From positions 124,001 to 188,000 of the forward strand of contig JBMNQH010000001.1 in the NCBI GenBank assembly GCA_050944035.1: DNA of 64,000 nt, given 5' to 3'. Below are positions 42,543-51,817 of this stretch, piece by piece. Under the pieces are notes generated by a model, which did no database searches, was not told the origin of the DNA, and saw only the letters and a program-made list of their open reading frames with translations. The stretch's first letter is position 1. Every line of letters begins with the position of its first letter. The position numbers and the translations under genes were made by a program. The stretch comes from JBMNQH01 sp050944035. Lineage in GTDB: Bacteria; Bacillota; Clostridia; Oscillospirales; Oscillospiraceae.

Positions 42543-43582
42543 CAGATATCAAATCGCTGTTGCCGGAGGAACTGGGAGCTCGTATTTTGGAGATGGGTGA
42601 ATCAAAGTTCCGTGCCGGACAAATTTTTCAATGGCTTGGACGTGGCGTCCGTTCGTTTGACGAGATGACCAACCTTTCAAAGGCGCTTCGCGAGAAACTG
42701 AAACAGGAATTTTATATTACATCCCCCAAATTGATTCGCAAGCAGGTTTCCAAAATCGATGGTACCATCAAGTATCTTTGGGAACTGGCAGATGGCAACG
42801 CGGTGGAAACCGTTGTGATGCGCTATAAGCACGGCAATACAGTTTGCATCTCCTCACAGGTTGGGTGCCGCATGGGCTGCCGATTTTGCGCATCAACGCT
42901 CGGCGGTCTGATCCGCAATATGGAGCCGTCTGAAATGCTGGACGAAGTGCTGTTTTCACAAATTGATTCTGGAAAGCCCATTTCCAACATTGTGTTGATG
43001 GGTATTGGAGAACCGTTGGACAATTTTGACAATGTGATACGCTTTCTGGAGCTGGTACATCATCCGGATGGAATGAACATTGGAATGCGGCATATTTCAC
43101 TTTCTACCTGTGGACTGATAGAAAGAATTGACAAACTGGGTAAACTTAATTTACAATTGACATTGTCGGTATCTCTGCATGCACCGGACAGCGCAACGCG
43201 TTCCCGCATTATGCCGGTCAATCAGGCTTATCCTGTGGATGCGTTGATGGAAACATGTGCACGATATTTTCAGAGAACCGGCAGACGGATTTCATTCGAG
43301 TACGCCATGATCGATGGCATCAATGATACAGATGAACATGCGCGCCTGTTGGCGGAGCAGGTTGGAAAAGTGGGTGGCCATGTGAATTTAATTCCACTCA
43401 ACCATGTGGAAGAGCGGGAATTTGCACCAACCAAACCTGAGCGGCTGAAGGCGTTTATCAGAGTCCTGCAAGACAGGGGAATTAACGTAACCGTGCGCCG
43501 CCGGCTTGGCAGCGATGTGGACGCTTCCTGCGGCCAGCTTCGCAGAAAGGCAGCACGGGAACAGTTACCGGAGGAAAAATGA
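42539..43582 (+). CDS. rlmN: 23S rRNA (adenine(2503)-C(2))-methyltransferase RlmN
   Basis: RlmN, 347 residues, a radical SAM methyltransferase acting on 23S rRNA A2503 and tRNA. The cluster cysteines are Cys110, Cys114 and Cys117 in GCRMGCRFC. The later catalytic cysteine lies near the end in DVDASCGQL. ATG 42539 overlaps the rsmB stop by 4 bases; upstream in-frame starts are rejected because they lie inside rsmB. Confidence 0.96.
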   Translation: MTDIKSLLPEELGARILEMGESKFRAGQIFQWLGRGVRSFDEMTNLSKALREKLKQEFYITSPKLIRKQVSKIDGTIKYLWELADGNAVETVVMRYKHGNTVCISSQVGCRMGCRFCASTLGGLIRNMEPSEMLDEVLFSQIDSGKPISNIVLMGIGEPLDNFDNVIRFLELVHHPDGMNIGMRHISLSTCGLIERIDKLGKLNLQLTLSVSLHAPDSATRSRIMPVNQAYPVDALMETCARYFQRTGRRISFEYAMIDGINDTDEHARLLAEQVGKVGGHVNLIPLNHVEEREFAPTKPERLKAFIRVLQDRGINVTVRRRLGSDVDASCGQLRRKAAREQLPEEK

Positions 43583-44310
43583 AAGGCTGCGGAGTTACAG
43601 ATAAGGGTATGGTTCGGACAGAGAATCAGGATTGTTATCAGCTCGAGATCATGGAGGAAGAGCAGTGTGCCGTTGCCGTCCTATGTGACGGTATGGGCGG
43701 TGCACAGGCTGGCAGTGTTGCAAGCAGCATTGCAGTTGAGAGCTTTATGACGCATGTCAAGGCCTGCTTCGCAACGGGTGGAGCAGAGAATGGTGAGCTG
43801 ATCGGCATTGTGCAGGAAGCCTGCGATTATGCCAATATACGGGTGTATGATCGCTCTTTTGCAGATTTTGGATGCATGGGGATGGGAACAACCCTGGTCG
43901 GTGTTTTGGTCCAAGGAGACGAAACCATTGTTGTCAACATTGGCGACAGCCGCGCTTATCAGATTTCTGACGGAACCATTGCAAGGATCACCAAGGATCA
44001 TTCATTGGTAGAAGAACTGATCCAGTGCGGTGCAATCACGCGGGAAGAGGCAAAAAGCCATCCCAACCGCAATGTCATTACTCGCGCGCTCGGCGTGGAA
44101 CAGCATGTCCAGTGCGACCTGTTTGGCATTGCCTTCCAAGAAGGCGATCAAATCCTTTTGTGTTCTGACGGCCTGAGCAATCTTGTGTCCGAAGAGGAAA
44201 TGCTGGCGGCATCCTCTGCGGAACCTGAGAAGATGACAGAGAGATTGTTGCAAATGGCGCTGGAGCGTGGAGCAAGCGACAACGTGACCGTCGTTGTTTT
44301 GTGCCGATGA
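43579..44310 (+). CDS. prpC: PP2C-type Ser/Thr protein phosphatase (PrpC/Stp)
   Basis: A 243-residue metal-dependent phosphatase, partner of the adjacent kinase. It has the motifs RTENQDCY, LCDGMGGAQAG and NIGDSRAYQ with their metal-binding Asp residues, plus CSDGLSNLV and SDNVTVVV at the end. It overlaps rlmN by 4 bases and precedes pknB by 56 bases. The pair regulates cell-wall growth, translation and dormancy in relatives. Confidence 0.95.
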   Translation: MKGCGVTDKGMVRTENQDCYQLEIMEEEQCAVAVLCDGMGGAQAGSVASSIAVESFMTHVKACFATGGAENGELIGIVQEACDYANIRVYDRSFADFGCMGMGTTLVGVLVQGDETIVVNIGDSRAYQISDGTIARITKDHSLVEELIQCGAITREEAKSHPNRNVITRALGVEQHVQCDLFGIAFQEGDQILLCSDGLSNLVSEEEMLAASSAEPEKMTERLLQMALERGASDNVTVVVLCR

Positions 44311-44366
44311 GCCAATTTATGATGCGATTGCATTGTTATCCTCAATAACTGGGGGGATTTTTTGAA

Positions 44367-46244
44367 ATGGATAATAATATGGACAAGTATCTGGGGCAGA
44401 CACTTGATGATAGATATAAGATATTGGAAGAAATCGGTTCCGGCGGTATGTCCGTTGTCTATCGGGCACACTGTAACCGACTGAACCGCGATGTTGCGGT
44501 AAAAATTTTGCGGGATGATCTTGCGGTTGACCCGGAGTTTCGGCGTTATTTTCAAAATGAATCGCAGGCGGTTGCCATGCTGTGTCATCCCAATATTGTT
44601 CTGGTTCACGATGTCAGTGTGTCATCGGATGTGGAATACATTGTGATGGAACTGATCGATGGGATTACACTGAAGCAATATATGAACCAGAAAAAAGTGC
44701 TCAGCGTAAAAGAAACGTTGCATTTTTCTATGCAGATCGCGAAAGCACTGGATCATGCCCACAGCAAGGGAATTATTCACCGCGATATCAAACCGCACAA
44801 TATTATGATTCTTCGCGATGGAACTGCCAAGGTTGCGGATTTCGGCATTGCACATCTGCAATCCTCACAGGCACCGTGTAAGACGGCAGAGGCAGTCGGT
44901 TCTGTACATTATATTGCTCCGGAACAGGCGCGCGGGGAAACCGGCGATGCAAGAAGCGATTTGTATTCCCTTGGTATTGTCATGTATGAGATGATGACGG
45001 GTAAGTTGCCGTTTGAAGGGGATTCTGACGTCTCCGTTGCCCTGCAGCACCTGAGCAAAATTCCGGTTCGTCCACGTGAGCTCAATCCCTATATTCCGGA
45101 AGCATTTGAAGATATCATACTGAAGGCTATGGAGCCCAACATCAATCTGCGCTATCAATCCGCAGAGGAGCTGTTGCATGATCTGGAAGCGTTCCGAAAG
45201 GGCAATTATGCAATGTTTACCGCTGGTATGGCGATTCCGGAGGATCAGGTCAGACGTAAACGAAACGGTAATGACGCTTTTACGGAATTTGAGGACATCA
45301 AACCAATAAAAAAGAAGAAACGCGAGCTCTCTGAGAAGGAGTACAAACGCCGAAAGAAGCGGGCACGTCGTGTCAGCACTCTGTCCGGTATTTTTCTGGT
45401 GACAGTCTTTGTGGTTGCGGTGTTGATATTTCTATGGACCTATTGTCTACGGGATATCTTGGGCGGATCGAAAGAGATTGATGTTCCGGAATTTATCGGC
45501 AACTATTATGACGATATTATAGACAGCGATACCTTTGAGGATTTCACCTTTACAGTGGAGTATGCATCCGATGATGAGGCTCCTGAGGGGATGATCATTG
45601 ACCAGTCCCCGAAATCCGGGAATCGAAAAGTTTCCGGGACCCCCGTTAAGGTCGAACTGACGGTCAGCACCGGTGTGGAGACAGAAAAAATTCCAGATCT
45701 TGTTAACACCGAATATCGTGCTGCAATCATCAAATTGGAGAATTTGGGATTCAAGGTCGAAGTGACCAATGAGACGTCTTCCACCATCACGAAGGACTAT
45801 ATCATTCACATCAGCCCGTCTCCCAATGAGTCGGTTGCAAAGGGGTCTACAGTGTATCTCACAGTGAGTTCCGGACCCAATGCAACGTATGTTACAATGG
45901 AAAGCTTGATTGGATTAACGCAGAGTGCAGCCAACACAAGGCTGGAATTCTTAAATCTGGTGTTAGGTGATGTGGGGACTGTAACCGATGACAGCGTCAG
46001 CGAAGGAACCGTTGTCTGGCAGAGTGTTTCCCCTGGAAACAGTGTGGAAGAGCGTTCTAAAGTGGATATCAAAATTGCCGTACACAGCGCTGAAGAATCG
46101 GATGAACCAGACGAATCGGATTCTGCCAATGCGAGCGATAACCGAAATAACGACGATACAGAAGGAACCGGGCGTGATTCTGAGGGCGAAGCACCGACGG
46201 TTAACAATTCGATGCGATCCGTGAATCATACGGAGGGGAATTGA
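44367..46244 (+). CDS. pknB: PASTA-domain Ser/Thr protein kinase (PknB/PrkC type)
   Basis: A 625-residue transmembrane kinase. The kinase domain (residues 10-275) has the Gly-rich loop GSGGMS at 24-29, Lys46, HRD at 138-140 and DFG at 158-160. A basic juxtamembrane stretch precedes one membrane helix at about 340-360. Three PASTA repeats follow outside, then a Ser/Asp/Asn-rich acidic tail of about 50 residues. PASTA domains bind muropeptides or lipid II; in spore-formers this kinase can trigger germination. GGGGGG ahead of the start may serve as ribosome binding site. Confidence 0.96.
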   Translation: MDNNMDKYLGQTLDDRYKILEEIGSGGMSVVYRAHCNRLNRDVAVKILRDDLAVDPEFRRYFQNESQAVAMLCHPNIVLVHDVSVSSDVEYIVMELIDGITLKQYMNQKKVLSVKETLHFSMQIAKALDHAHSKGIIHRDIKPHNIMILRDGTAKVADFGIAHLQSSQAPCKTAEAVGSVHYIAPEQARGETGDARSDLYSLGIVMYEMMTGKLPFEGDSDVSVALQHLSKIPVRPRELNPYIPEAFEDIILKAMEPNINLRYQSAEELLHDLEAFRKGNYAMFTAGMAIPEDQVRRKRNGNDAFTEFEDIKPIKKKKRELSEKEYKRRKKRARRVSTLSGIFLVTVFVVAVLIFLWTYCLRDILGGSKEIDVPEFIGNYYDDIIDSDTFEDFTFTVEYASDDEAPEGMIIDQSPKSGNRKVSGTPVKVELTVSTGVETEKIPDLVNTEYRAAIIKLENLGFKVEVTNETSSTITKDYIIHISPSPNESVAKGSTVYLTVSSGPNATYVTMESLIGLTQSAANTRLEFLNLVLGDVGTVTDDSVSEGTVVWQSVSPGNSVEERSKVDIKIAVHSAEESDEPDESDSANASDNRNNDDTEGTGRDSEGEAPTVNNSMRSVNHTEGN

Positions 46245-46245
46245 T

Positions 46246-47124
46246 ATGCCGCAGGGAACCATTGTCAAGGCCCTGAGTGGATTTTACTATGTCAGTGTTG
46301 ACGGGGAGACCGTTGCCTGTCGGGCAAGGGGAAGGTTTCGAAAAGATGGCATGTCGCCTATGGTCGGTGATGTTGTGGCCGTTGATGTGGCAAATGGAAC
46401 CGGTACCGTCACAGAAATTTTGCCGCGGAGAAATGCCTTCGTGCGTCCGGCTGTAGCAAACATTGACTTGCTGGTGATTATTGCGGCAGCTGTAATTCCC
46501 GTTACAGACCCTTATCTGATTGACCGCGTTATAGCCATGGCGGAGCACAGCAACTGTGATGTTTTGCTCTGTATCAATAAGGGCGATCTCAATTCAGGTG
46601 ATACCCTGTATCGAATTTATCACGCTGCCGGATTTCATACCATTCGGACCAGTGCTGTGTCTGGCGAGGGAATTGCAGAACTCCGTACAGCAATTTATGG
46701 GAAAACCTGTGCCTTTACTGGAAATTCCGGTGTTGGAAAGTCCAGTATTCTGAATGCAATTGCCCCCCAATTTTGTATTCAGGTCGGCGAAGTTAGTGAA
46801 AAGCTGGGTCGCGGCAGGCATACCACGCGGCATGTAGAGCTGTTTGACCTCGGTGGAAATACCTTTATTGCTGATACGCCCGGCTTTTCATCCTTTGACA
46901 ATGAAAAGACAGAGCCTATCCGCTGTGAGGAATTACAATATGCGTTTCGAGAATTTCGGCCATATCTCGGGCAGTGCCGGTTTCGAGACTGTGCGCATTT
47001 GAAAGAGCCCGGTTGTGCAGTGCTGGAAGCTTTGGCTGAACAGAAGATCGAAAAAAGCCGCCATGACAGTTATGCCAGGTTGTATGATCTGGCATCCAAG
47101 GTAAAAGATTGGGAACTCAAATAA
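46246..47124 (+). CDS. rsgA: Ribosome small subunit-dependent GTPase RsgA
   Basis: RsgA (YjeQ/CpgA), 292 residues, a circularly permuted GTPase for 30S maturation. An N-terminal OB fold is followed by G4 (INKGD), the P-loop GNSGVGKSS and G3 (DTPGF). The C-terminal zinc domain (CRFRDCAHLKEPGC) is complete. It starts one base after the pknB stop. The pknB-rsgA order is standard. Confidence 0.95.
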   Translation: MPQGTIVKALSGFYYVSVDGETVACRARGRFRKDGMSPMVGDVVAVDVANGTGTVTEILPRRNAFVRPAVANIDLLVIIAAAVIPVTDPYLIDRVIAMAEHSNCDVLLCINKGDLNSGDTLYRIYHAAGFHTIRTSAVSGEGIAELRTAIYGKTCAFTGNSGVGKSSILNAIAPQFCIQVGEVSEKLGRGRHTTRHVELFDLGGNTFIADTPGFSSFDNEKTEPIRCEELQYAFREFRPYLGQCRFRDCAHLKEPGCAVLEALAEQKIEKSRHDSYARLYDLASKVKDWELK

Positions 47125-47137
47125 CAAATTCAATTTC

Positions 47138-47170
47138 AGGTACCGCAGATTCAATCTGCGGTACCTTTTT
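47138..47170 (+). terminator. Terminator after rsgA
   Basis: AGGTACCGCAGA pairs perfectly with TCTGCGGTACCT (loop TTCAA), ending in a T-run. Confidence 0.92.
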
Positions 47171-47186
47171 ATTGCAAAAAATCGGG

Positions 47187-47215
47187 GCATATCCGGAAAT
47201 TGATGCGTATACTGT
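47187..47215 (+). promoter_or_regulatory. Candidate sigma-E-type promoter for the spoVM cluster
   Basis: GCATATC (47187-47193) is followed after 14 bases by TATACTGT (47208-47215). This resembles the mother-cell sigma-E consensus (kmATATT, N14-15, CATACAhT). No convincing sigma-A -35 box fits the same -10. The downstream genes are sporulation-linked. Confidence 0.45.
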
Positions 47216-47256
47216 AATGATACCGGGAAAACAGTATGGTGGAGGTGAGATCTGAT

Positions 47257-47424
47257 ATGTGGCGAAAATGTGGAATGCCCAAGAAGATCGGATGCCTGGC
47301 AATCCTGATAGGGATCACAATTCTGCTTTCTCTGATTTTTCCGCCCGGCTTTTGGTGGTTTGTCCTTGGGGTTGTACTGATTGCGTGCGGAATTGCATTC
47401 TTGAAATCTTGCAGACGGAGGTAA
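47257..47424 (+). CDS. Small single-helix membrane protein upstream of spoVM
   Basis: A 55-residue protein starting at ATG 47257, 7 bases after GGAGGTGAG. It has a basic N-terminus (MWRKCGMPKKIG), a hydrophobic region from about residue 12 to 47 broken by FPPGFWW (so possibly a helical hairpin), and a basic end (KSCRRR). I recognise no family. It ends 2 bases before spoVM and probably shares its transcript, so a sporulation role is a reasonable guess. Confidence 0.65.
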   Translation: MWRKCGMPKKIGCLAILIGITILLSLIFPPGFWWFVLGVVLIACGIAFLKSCRRR

Positions 47425-47426
47425 TT

Positions 47427-47504
47427 ATGAAGATTGTAGTATTGAAACCCCCAAAATTTCTTCGGGGTTTGCTGGCAACGATTCTGGGCGGAAAGCGGTC
47501 ATAA
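47427..47504 (+). CDS. spoVM: Stage V sporulation protein M (SpoVM)
   Basis: A 25-residue protein that fits SpoVM: it starts MKIVVLKPPKFLRGLL and ends ATILGGKRS. Compared with the Bacillus protein, the PKFL-G core, the small amphipathic helix and the basic end are kept. SpoVM binds the curved forespore membrane and anchors the SpoIVA coat base. CGGAGG precedes the ATG. The position downstream of pknB-rsgA is the same as in Bacillus, where spoVM follows prkC-rsgA-rpe-thiN; here rpe and thiN are absent. Confidence 0.85.
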   Translation: MKIVVLKPPKFLRGLLATILGGKRS

Positions 47505-47557
47505 ACAACAGACAGCAGACATAGGCTGTACAAAAAACAGCAAGGAGAGACGAAAGC

Positions 47558-49087
47558 ATGGAGATTACGCTTGCAGCCAATCGGGTCGATTGTTATGAAC
47601 GGATCGGAAAAGGGGCGATGGTCAGCGAGGAAACAGCAGAATGTGTAGTATCAGATCTTCTGCCGGATATTGCCGGAATTTTGGATGCAGACGGTTGGAT
47701 TGCGCTACAGACCAAGTCTGCTGATTTGGGAAAAATCAGTGTTACAGCTGCAATTACAGCCACGGTTTTATACCAGCCGGACGACGGCAGCCCCATCCGG
47801 CGGCTCAGTCTGAATATTCCTTACAGTGCAGCATTTGAGATGCCGGAAGCCGATGACCAGTGCATTCCAATTGTTCAACTGGAGATTGAATCCGTGGATG
47901 CACGGATTTTAAATCCTAGAAAAGTCTTGGTTCGTGTTGGCATTCGCTCTTCTGCGGAATGCTATCGCAGCGGTGTGCTGGAGTTGCCCCATGCAGTACC
48001 AGAGGATACGCCGGGCAGTATTCGGACATTGGATGCGAGCTGTGATTTTACCCGGGTGACTGGTGTGCGGGAAAAGACCTTTGTGATCTCGGATGAGAGC
48101 CAGGTTCCAGTGGCACTTCCTCCCATTGGAGAAGTACTCAAAAGCCGGATAGAGGCAATGGTGGAAGACGTAAAACCGATCGGGAATAAACTGGTATTCA
48201 AAGGCAATGTTCATACTACCATTCTGTATGCAGCAATGGATGGGGGAGAACCTTGTGTGTATGACTGTACGACGGCATTTTCTCAGATTATAGAGATGGA
48301 TGTTATTACAGAGTACCCGCTGGCGGATATTTCTCTGATGTCCACAGCGGCTTATACAGAACTGCTGGACAATGCCGGGGATCGTCGGAGAATCGGATTG
48401 GAACTGCATTTTGTTGCACAGGTAGTTTGTAGAGAGGCGGCACAACTGAATTACATAGAAGATGCCTATGATCCAGGACATATTCTGTCCTTGCAGACGG
48501 AAACAAGGCAGTTCCATACCTGTCTGCGCCAGATCACACTGCGGGAATCTGTACGGGAACTGGTGGAAACACAGACCAGCGTTCAGGAAGTGTTGCATGT
48601 ATATGCCATACCGGGGACAGTGGCGATAGAGAACGGTGTTGCCAGTTGCCCGCTCAATGTACAGATGCTGTACCGCAATGAGAGTGGTGCTGTCTGCCGT
48701 ATCGGCGCACGTTACACCGTACAGAGCAGCCAGGAGTTGGAAGAAGATGCCGGGCTTCTGATCCGAAGTGTGCATTGCGGAGAAGCATACGCTGCACCGG
48801 CAGCGGGCGGCATTGAGTTGCGTGTTCCGGTAGAGCTGTTTGGAGAAGTCTTTCTGGAACGAACTGTTACAGCGGTGACAGAGATTTCATTTGATGAGAC
48901 ACAAACGGAAGAAGAGCAGCAAACACGCCCTTCACTGTATTTGCTGTATCCGGATGCCTCCGATACCGTTTGGAAACTGGCAAAACGCTATGGTTCCACA
49001 CCGGAATTGATTCGGGTTGCAAATGAGATGGAGGAAGAAGAGGAACCAGGTGAGACACTGCTTTTGATTCCGCGTGCCAGTATATAA
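47558..49087 (+). CDS. SPOCS (DUF3794) and LysM domain protein, spore coat/envelope type
   Basis: A 509-residue protein. Repeated DUF3794/SPOCS beta domains fill about residues 1-440, recognisable by recurring blocks such as VLVRVGIRSSAECY and VELFGEVFLERTV. A C-terminal LysM domain (about residues 455-508: DTVWKLAKRYGSTPELIRVANEM) binds peptidoglycan. This architecture resembles SpoVID/SafA-like coat assembly proteins of Clostridia. AAGGAGAG lies before the ATG. Together with spoVM it forms a spore-envelope cluster. Confidence 0.85.
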   Translation: MEITLAANRVDCYERIGKGAMVSEETAECVVSDLLPDIAGILDADGWIALQTKSADLGKISVTAAITATVLYQPDDGSPIRRLSLNIPYSAAFEMPEADDQCIPIVQLEIESVDARILNPRKVLVRVGIRSSAECYRSGVLELPHAVPEDTPGSIRTLDASCDFTRVTGVREKTFVISDESQVPVALPPIGEVLKSRIEAMVEDVKPIGNKLVFKGNVHTTILYAAMDGGEPCVYDCTTAFSQIIEMDVITEYPLADISLMSTAAYTELLDNAGDRRRIGLELHFVAQVVCREAAQLNYIEDAYDPGHILSLQTETRQFHTCLRQITLRESVRELVETQTSVQEVLHVYAIPGTVAIENGVASCPLNVQMLYRNESGAVCRIGARYTVQSSQELEEDAGLLIRSVHCGEAYAAPAAGGIELRVPVELFGEVFLERTVTAVTEISFDETQTEEEQQTRPSLYLLYPDASDTVWKLAKRYGSTPELIRVANEMEEEEEPGETLLLIPRASI

Positions 49088-49119
49088 GAGAGAAGAATAC
49101 AGAATTTTTTCTCCTGTAC

Positions 49120-49148
49120 TTGCCATCGATATCTGGGCATGGTATAAT
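49120..49148 (+). promoter_or_regulatory. Promoter for yebC
   Basis: TTGCCA at 49120-49125, a 17-base spacer and TATAAT at 49143-49148, with TG one base before the -10. Confidence 0.75.
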
Positions 49149-49271
49149 GAATCGATCTTAATTATTAAACTGGGATAGGAATTTGCTTCTTGTTGTTTTT
49201 GCAGGAAGAAACGTTATTTTTATAATGATGTATTTCTTTTGTCTCAGAAATTACACATAGGAGATGTTACT

Positions 49272-50000
49272 ATGTCCGGACATTCCAAGTGGCATAATAT
49301 TCAGAAAACCAAAGGCGCTGCAGATGCAAAGCGCGCACAGACATTTACCAAGATTGCTCGTGAAATGATTGTTGCGGTCAAAGAGGGCGGCAGCGGCGAC
49401 CCGGCCAACAATTCCCGTTTGGCCACTGTTATCACCAAAGCAAAAGCGGCCAATATGCCCAACGACAATATTAAGCGTACGATTGAAAAGGCGCTTGGCA
49501 GCAGCGATACTTCCAATTTCGAGAGCATTACGTATGAAGGATATGGTCCCAGCGGTGTCGCCGTCATTGTAGAAACCATGACTGACAACCGTAACCGTAC
49601 GGCCTCTGAAGTTCGCCATTATTTCGATAAGTATGGAGGAAAGATGGGTACTTCCGGCTGTGTTTCCTGGTCCTTCGATAAAAAGGGCGTAATCGTTATT
49701 GACAACGAAGAGGAAGAGTTGGATGAAGAAACCGTTATGATGGACGCACTCGAAGCTGGCGCTGATGACGTGGAACCTGATGCACAGGTATTTACGGTTT
49801 ATACCGATCCCGATGCATTTCAGGAGGTTGCTTCGATTCTGGAGAAGAACTATAAGTTTCTGTCTGCACAGGTTGAAATGGTTCCGCAGAATGATGCCAC
49901 GCTTACAGATGAGGACGATATCAAAAACATGCAGAAAATGCTCGACATGTTCGAGGAGAATGACGATGTTCAGAACGTCTGGCATAACTGGCAGGAGTAA
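49272..50000 (+). CDS. yebC: YebC/PmpR family protein (TACO1-like)
   Basis: A 242-residue YebC-family protein, described as a transcriptional regulator and more recently as a translation factor easing ribosome stalling. It starts MSGHSKWHNIQKTKGAADAKR, the invariant family N-terminus. ATG 49272 with AGGAGATG upstream is used. It has its own promoter and terminator. Confidence 0.95.
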   Translation: MSGHSKWHNIQKTKGAADAKRAQTFTKIAREMIVAVKEGGSGDPANNSRLATVITKAKAANMPNDNIKRTIEKALGSSDTSNFESITYEGYGPSGVAVIVETMTDNRNRTASEVRHYFDKYGGKMGTSGCVSWSFDKKGVIVIDNEEEELDEETVMMDALEAGADDVEPDAQVFTVYTDPDAFQEVASILEKNYKFLSAQVEMVPQNDATLTDEDDIKNMQKMLDMFEENDDVQNVWHNWQE

Positions 50001-50015
50001 ATTTAGAGTTTTTAT

Positions 50016-50056
50016 AAAAATCACCCTTTTGCGTTCTCGCAAAAGGGTGATTTTTT
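50016..50056. terminator. Bidirectional terminator between yebC and the convergent importer operon
   Basis: AAAAATCACCCTTTTGCG pairs perfectly with CGCAAAAGGGTGATTTTT (loop TTCT) with T-runs on both strands; it ends yebC and the minus-strand operon. Confidence 0.93.
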
Positions 50057-50067
50057 AGATATCAGGA

Positions 50068-50829
50068 TTAAATTGCAGATTCCAGTAATTGTTTTGTGTA
50101 CGGATGCTTTGGGGAGTGATAGATTTCATCAACAGTTCCCATCTCAATAATTTGTCCGTCATTCATTACAGCGACACGGTGACATACAGCTTGAATAACG
50201 TTTAGATTGTGAGAGATGTAGAGAATTGAGATTCCTAATTCCTTTTGTTTCTGTTTAATGAGAGATATAATCTGTGCCTGTACCGATACATCTAACATAG
50301 AAGTTGGTTCATCGCATATTAACAGATGTGGGTTTAATTGAAGCGCCCGGATAATAGAGATTCTTTGTGCCTGTCCACCGCTTATCTCATGTGGATATTT
50401 TTCCATTTGATCTCTAGATACACCAATACTGTCCAGCATATCACATACCATTGCCCGCTCTTCTGCTTGATCTTTTGCAAGATGAAACAATCTGATGGGT
50501 TCGGCACAGCAGTCATATATTGTGAAACGGGGATTGAATGTCATCTGTGGATTCTGGAAAATCATCTGTATTTCCTGGCGCATTTGCAGCCATTCTCTTT
50601 TTCTCAGCTGCGTTAAATCCATCCCATTATAAATAACATTGCCGGTGTCGGGTTTTAGAAAGCCCATGATTATTTTTGAAGTTGTGGTTTTGCCACATCC
50701 ACTACCACCGATTAAGCCCAATATTTCTCCATCTTGGATTTGAAAGCTCACATCTTTTACGGCCTCTGTCTTTTTATTCCGCCAAAATCCAGAGATATAG
50801 CTTTTATATAAATGATTAACTTCCAACAT
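50068..50829 (-). CDS. Nickel/peptide-type ABC transporter ATP-binding protein (DppF/NikE-like)
   Basis: A 253-residue ATPase, the last gene of the minus-strand operon. Walker A is GGSGCGKTT, the Q-loop FQNPQMTFNP (typical of Opp/Nik ATPases), the signature ISGGQAQRIS and Walker B LLICDEPTSMLD. ATG at 50829 is used, with GGAGGATG just upstream on that strand; the open frame extends further into the previous gene. It forms the ATPase pair with the preceding gene. Confidence 0.92.
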   Translation of the reverse strand: MLEVNHLYKSYISGFWRNKKTEAVKDVSFQIQDGEILGLIGGSGCGKTTTSKIIMGFLKPDTGNVIYNGMDLTQLRKREWLQMRQEIQMIFQNPQMTFNPRFTIYDCCAEPIRLFHLAKDQAEERAMVCDMLDSIGVSRDQMEKYPHEISGGQAQRISIIRALQLNPHLLICDEPTSMLDVSVQAQIISLIKQKQKELGISILYISHNLNVIQAVCHRVAVMNDGQIIEMGTVDEIYHSPKHPYTKQLLESAI

Positions 50830-50833
50830 CCTG

Positions 50834-51808
50834 TCATCCTCCAATATCAGATAGTTCTGTGCTGCGAATACATTTAACCACATGATTGTGTTCCAATGTG
50901 ATATCATGAGGAACTGTGGTTCTGCAAGCCTCTGTGGCATACGGGCAGCGTGGGCTGAAACGGCACCCTGCAGGGAGATCAGTGAATGCAGGCATAAAGC
51001 CTTTCATGGTCTGAAAGCCATAAGCAGGTGTAGAGGCAATCAAGCCTTGTGTATAAGGATGGCGGGGATGCTCCAGAACGTCTGCGGTGGTTCCAACTTC
51101 AACGATTTCGCCTGCATACATTACGGCGACTCGATCCGCAAGACGTCTCGACAGCGGAATGTCGTGCGTAATCAACATCATTGCACAGTTCCTCTCCTGC
51201 TTTAGAGAAGAAAGAATTTCCAAGACATCTTTGCGTAGAGCCCAGTCAATTGCTTTGGTTGGTTCGTCTATCACCAGTAAATTTGGATGGGTGATAACCC
51301 CCATGGAGATTAAAACACGCTGACACATACCGCCAGACAGTTCGCAGGGATAGTTATCGTATACGGAATCACCCCTGGGGAATTTCAGCTTACGGAATAT
51401 CTGCATAACGTTGGAACGAACAGAAGCTTTGGTGTTTTCCTTGCTATGTTTTTTCCCAAGAATACATTCTGAAACCTGTGTACCAACTCTCATCAATGGA
51501 TTCAGTGAGGTGGAAGGACTTTGCGGGACACTCATAATCTCAGAACCCCGAAGTCCGCGGTATGCCGAATCACTTCTATGCAGGATATCCTGTCCGTTAT
51601 AAAAGATATCTCCGGACGCAATTGCATTGTCCGGCAGCAAGTGCAATACCGCACTGCCTGTTACAGATTTTCCGCAGCCTGTTTCTCCAATGATACTGAG
51701 TACTTCATTTTGGTAAATATCCAACGTTAAATGGTTGATGATATGAACTGGTTTTTTTTGTACAAGAAAACCGATACATAGATCTCTTATCTGTAATAAC
51801 TCTTTCAT
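50834..51808 (-). CDS. Nickel/peptide-type ABC transporter ATP-binding protein (DppD/NikD-like)
   Basis: A 324-residue ATPase. Walker A is GETGCGKSV, the Q-loop SVPQSPSTSLNP, the signature LSGGMCQRVL and Walker B LLVIDEPTKAID. The C-terminal extension holds the cysteine cluster CRFSPRCPYATEAC, found in Opp/Dpp-type D subunits. It follows the permease by 9 bases and precedes the second ATPase by 4 bases. Confidence 0.92.
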   Translation of the reverse strand: MKELLQIRDLCIGFLVQKKPVHIINHLTLDIYQNEVLSIIGETGCGKSVTGSAVLHLLPDNAIASGDIFYNGQDILHRSDSAYRGLRGSEIMSVPQSPSTSLNPLMRVGTQVSECILGKKHSKENTKASVRSNVMQIFRKLKFPRGDSVYDNYPCELSGGMCQRVLISMGVITHPNLLVIDEPTKAIDWALRKDVLEILSSLKQERNCAMMLITHDIPLSRRLADRVAVMYAGEIVEVGTTADVLEHPRHPYTQGLIASTPAYGFQTMKGFMPAFTDLPAGCRFSPRCPYATEACRTTVPHDITLEHNHVVKCIRSTELSDIGG

Positions 51809-51817
51809 AGTTGTTTC

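Noticed and set aside
51365..51385. CACCCCTGGGGA inside the DppD-like ATPase gene as a fourth operator copy
   Set aside because: Only C4/G4 arms, no TTGTAG-like -35 after it, and it is inside coding sequence.
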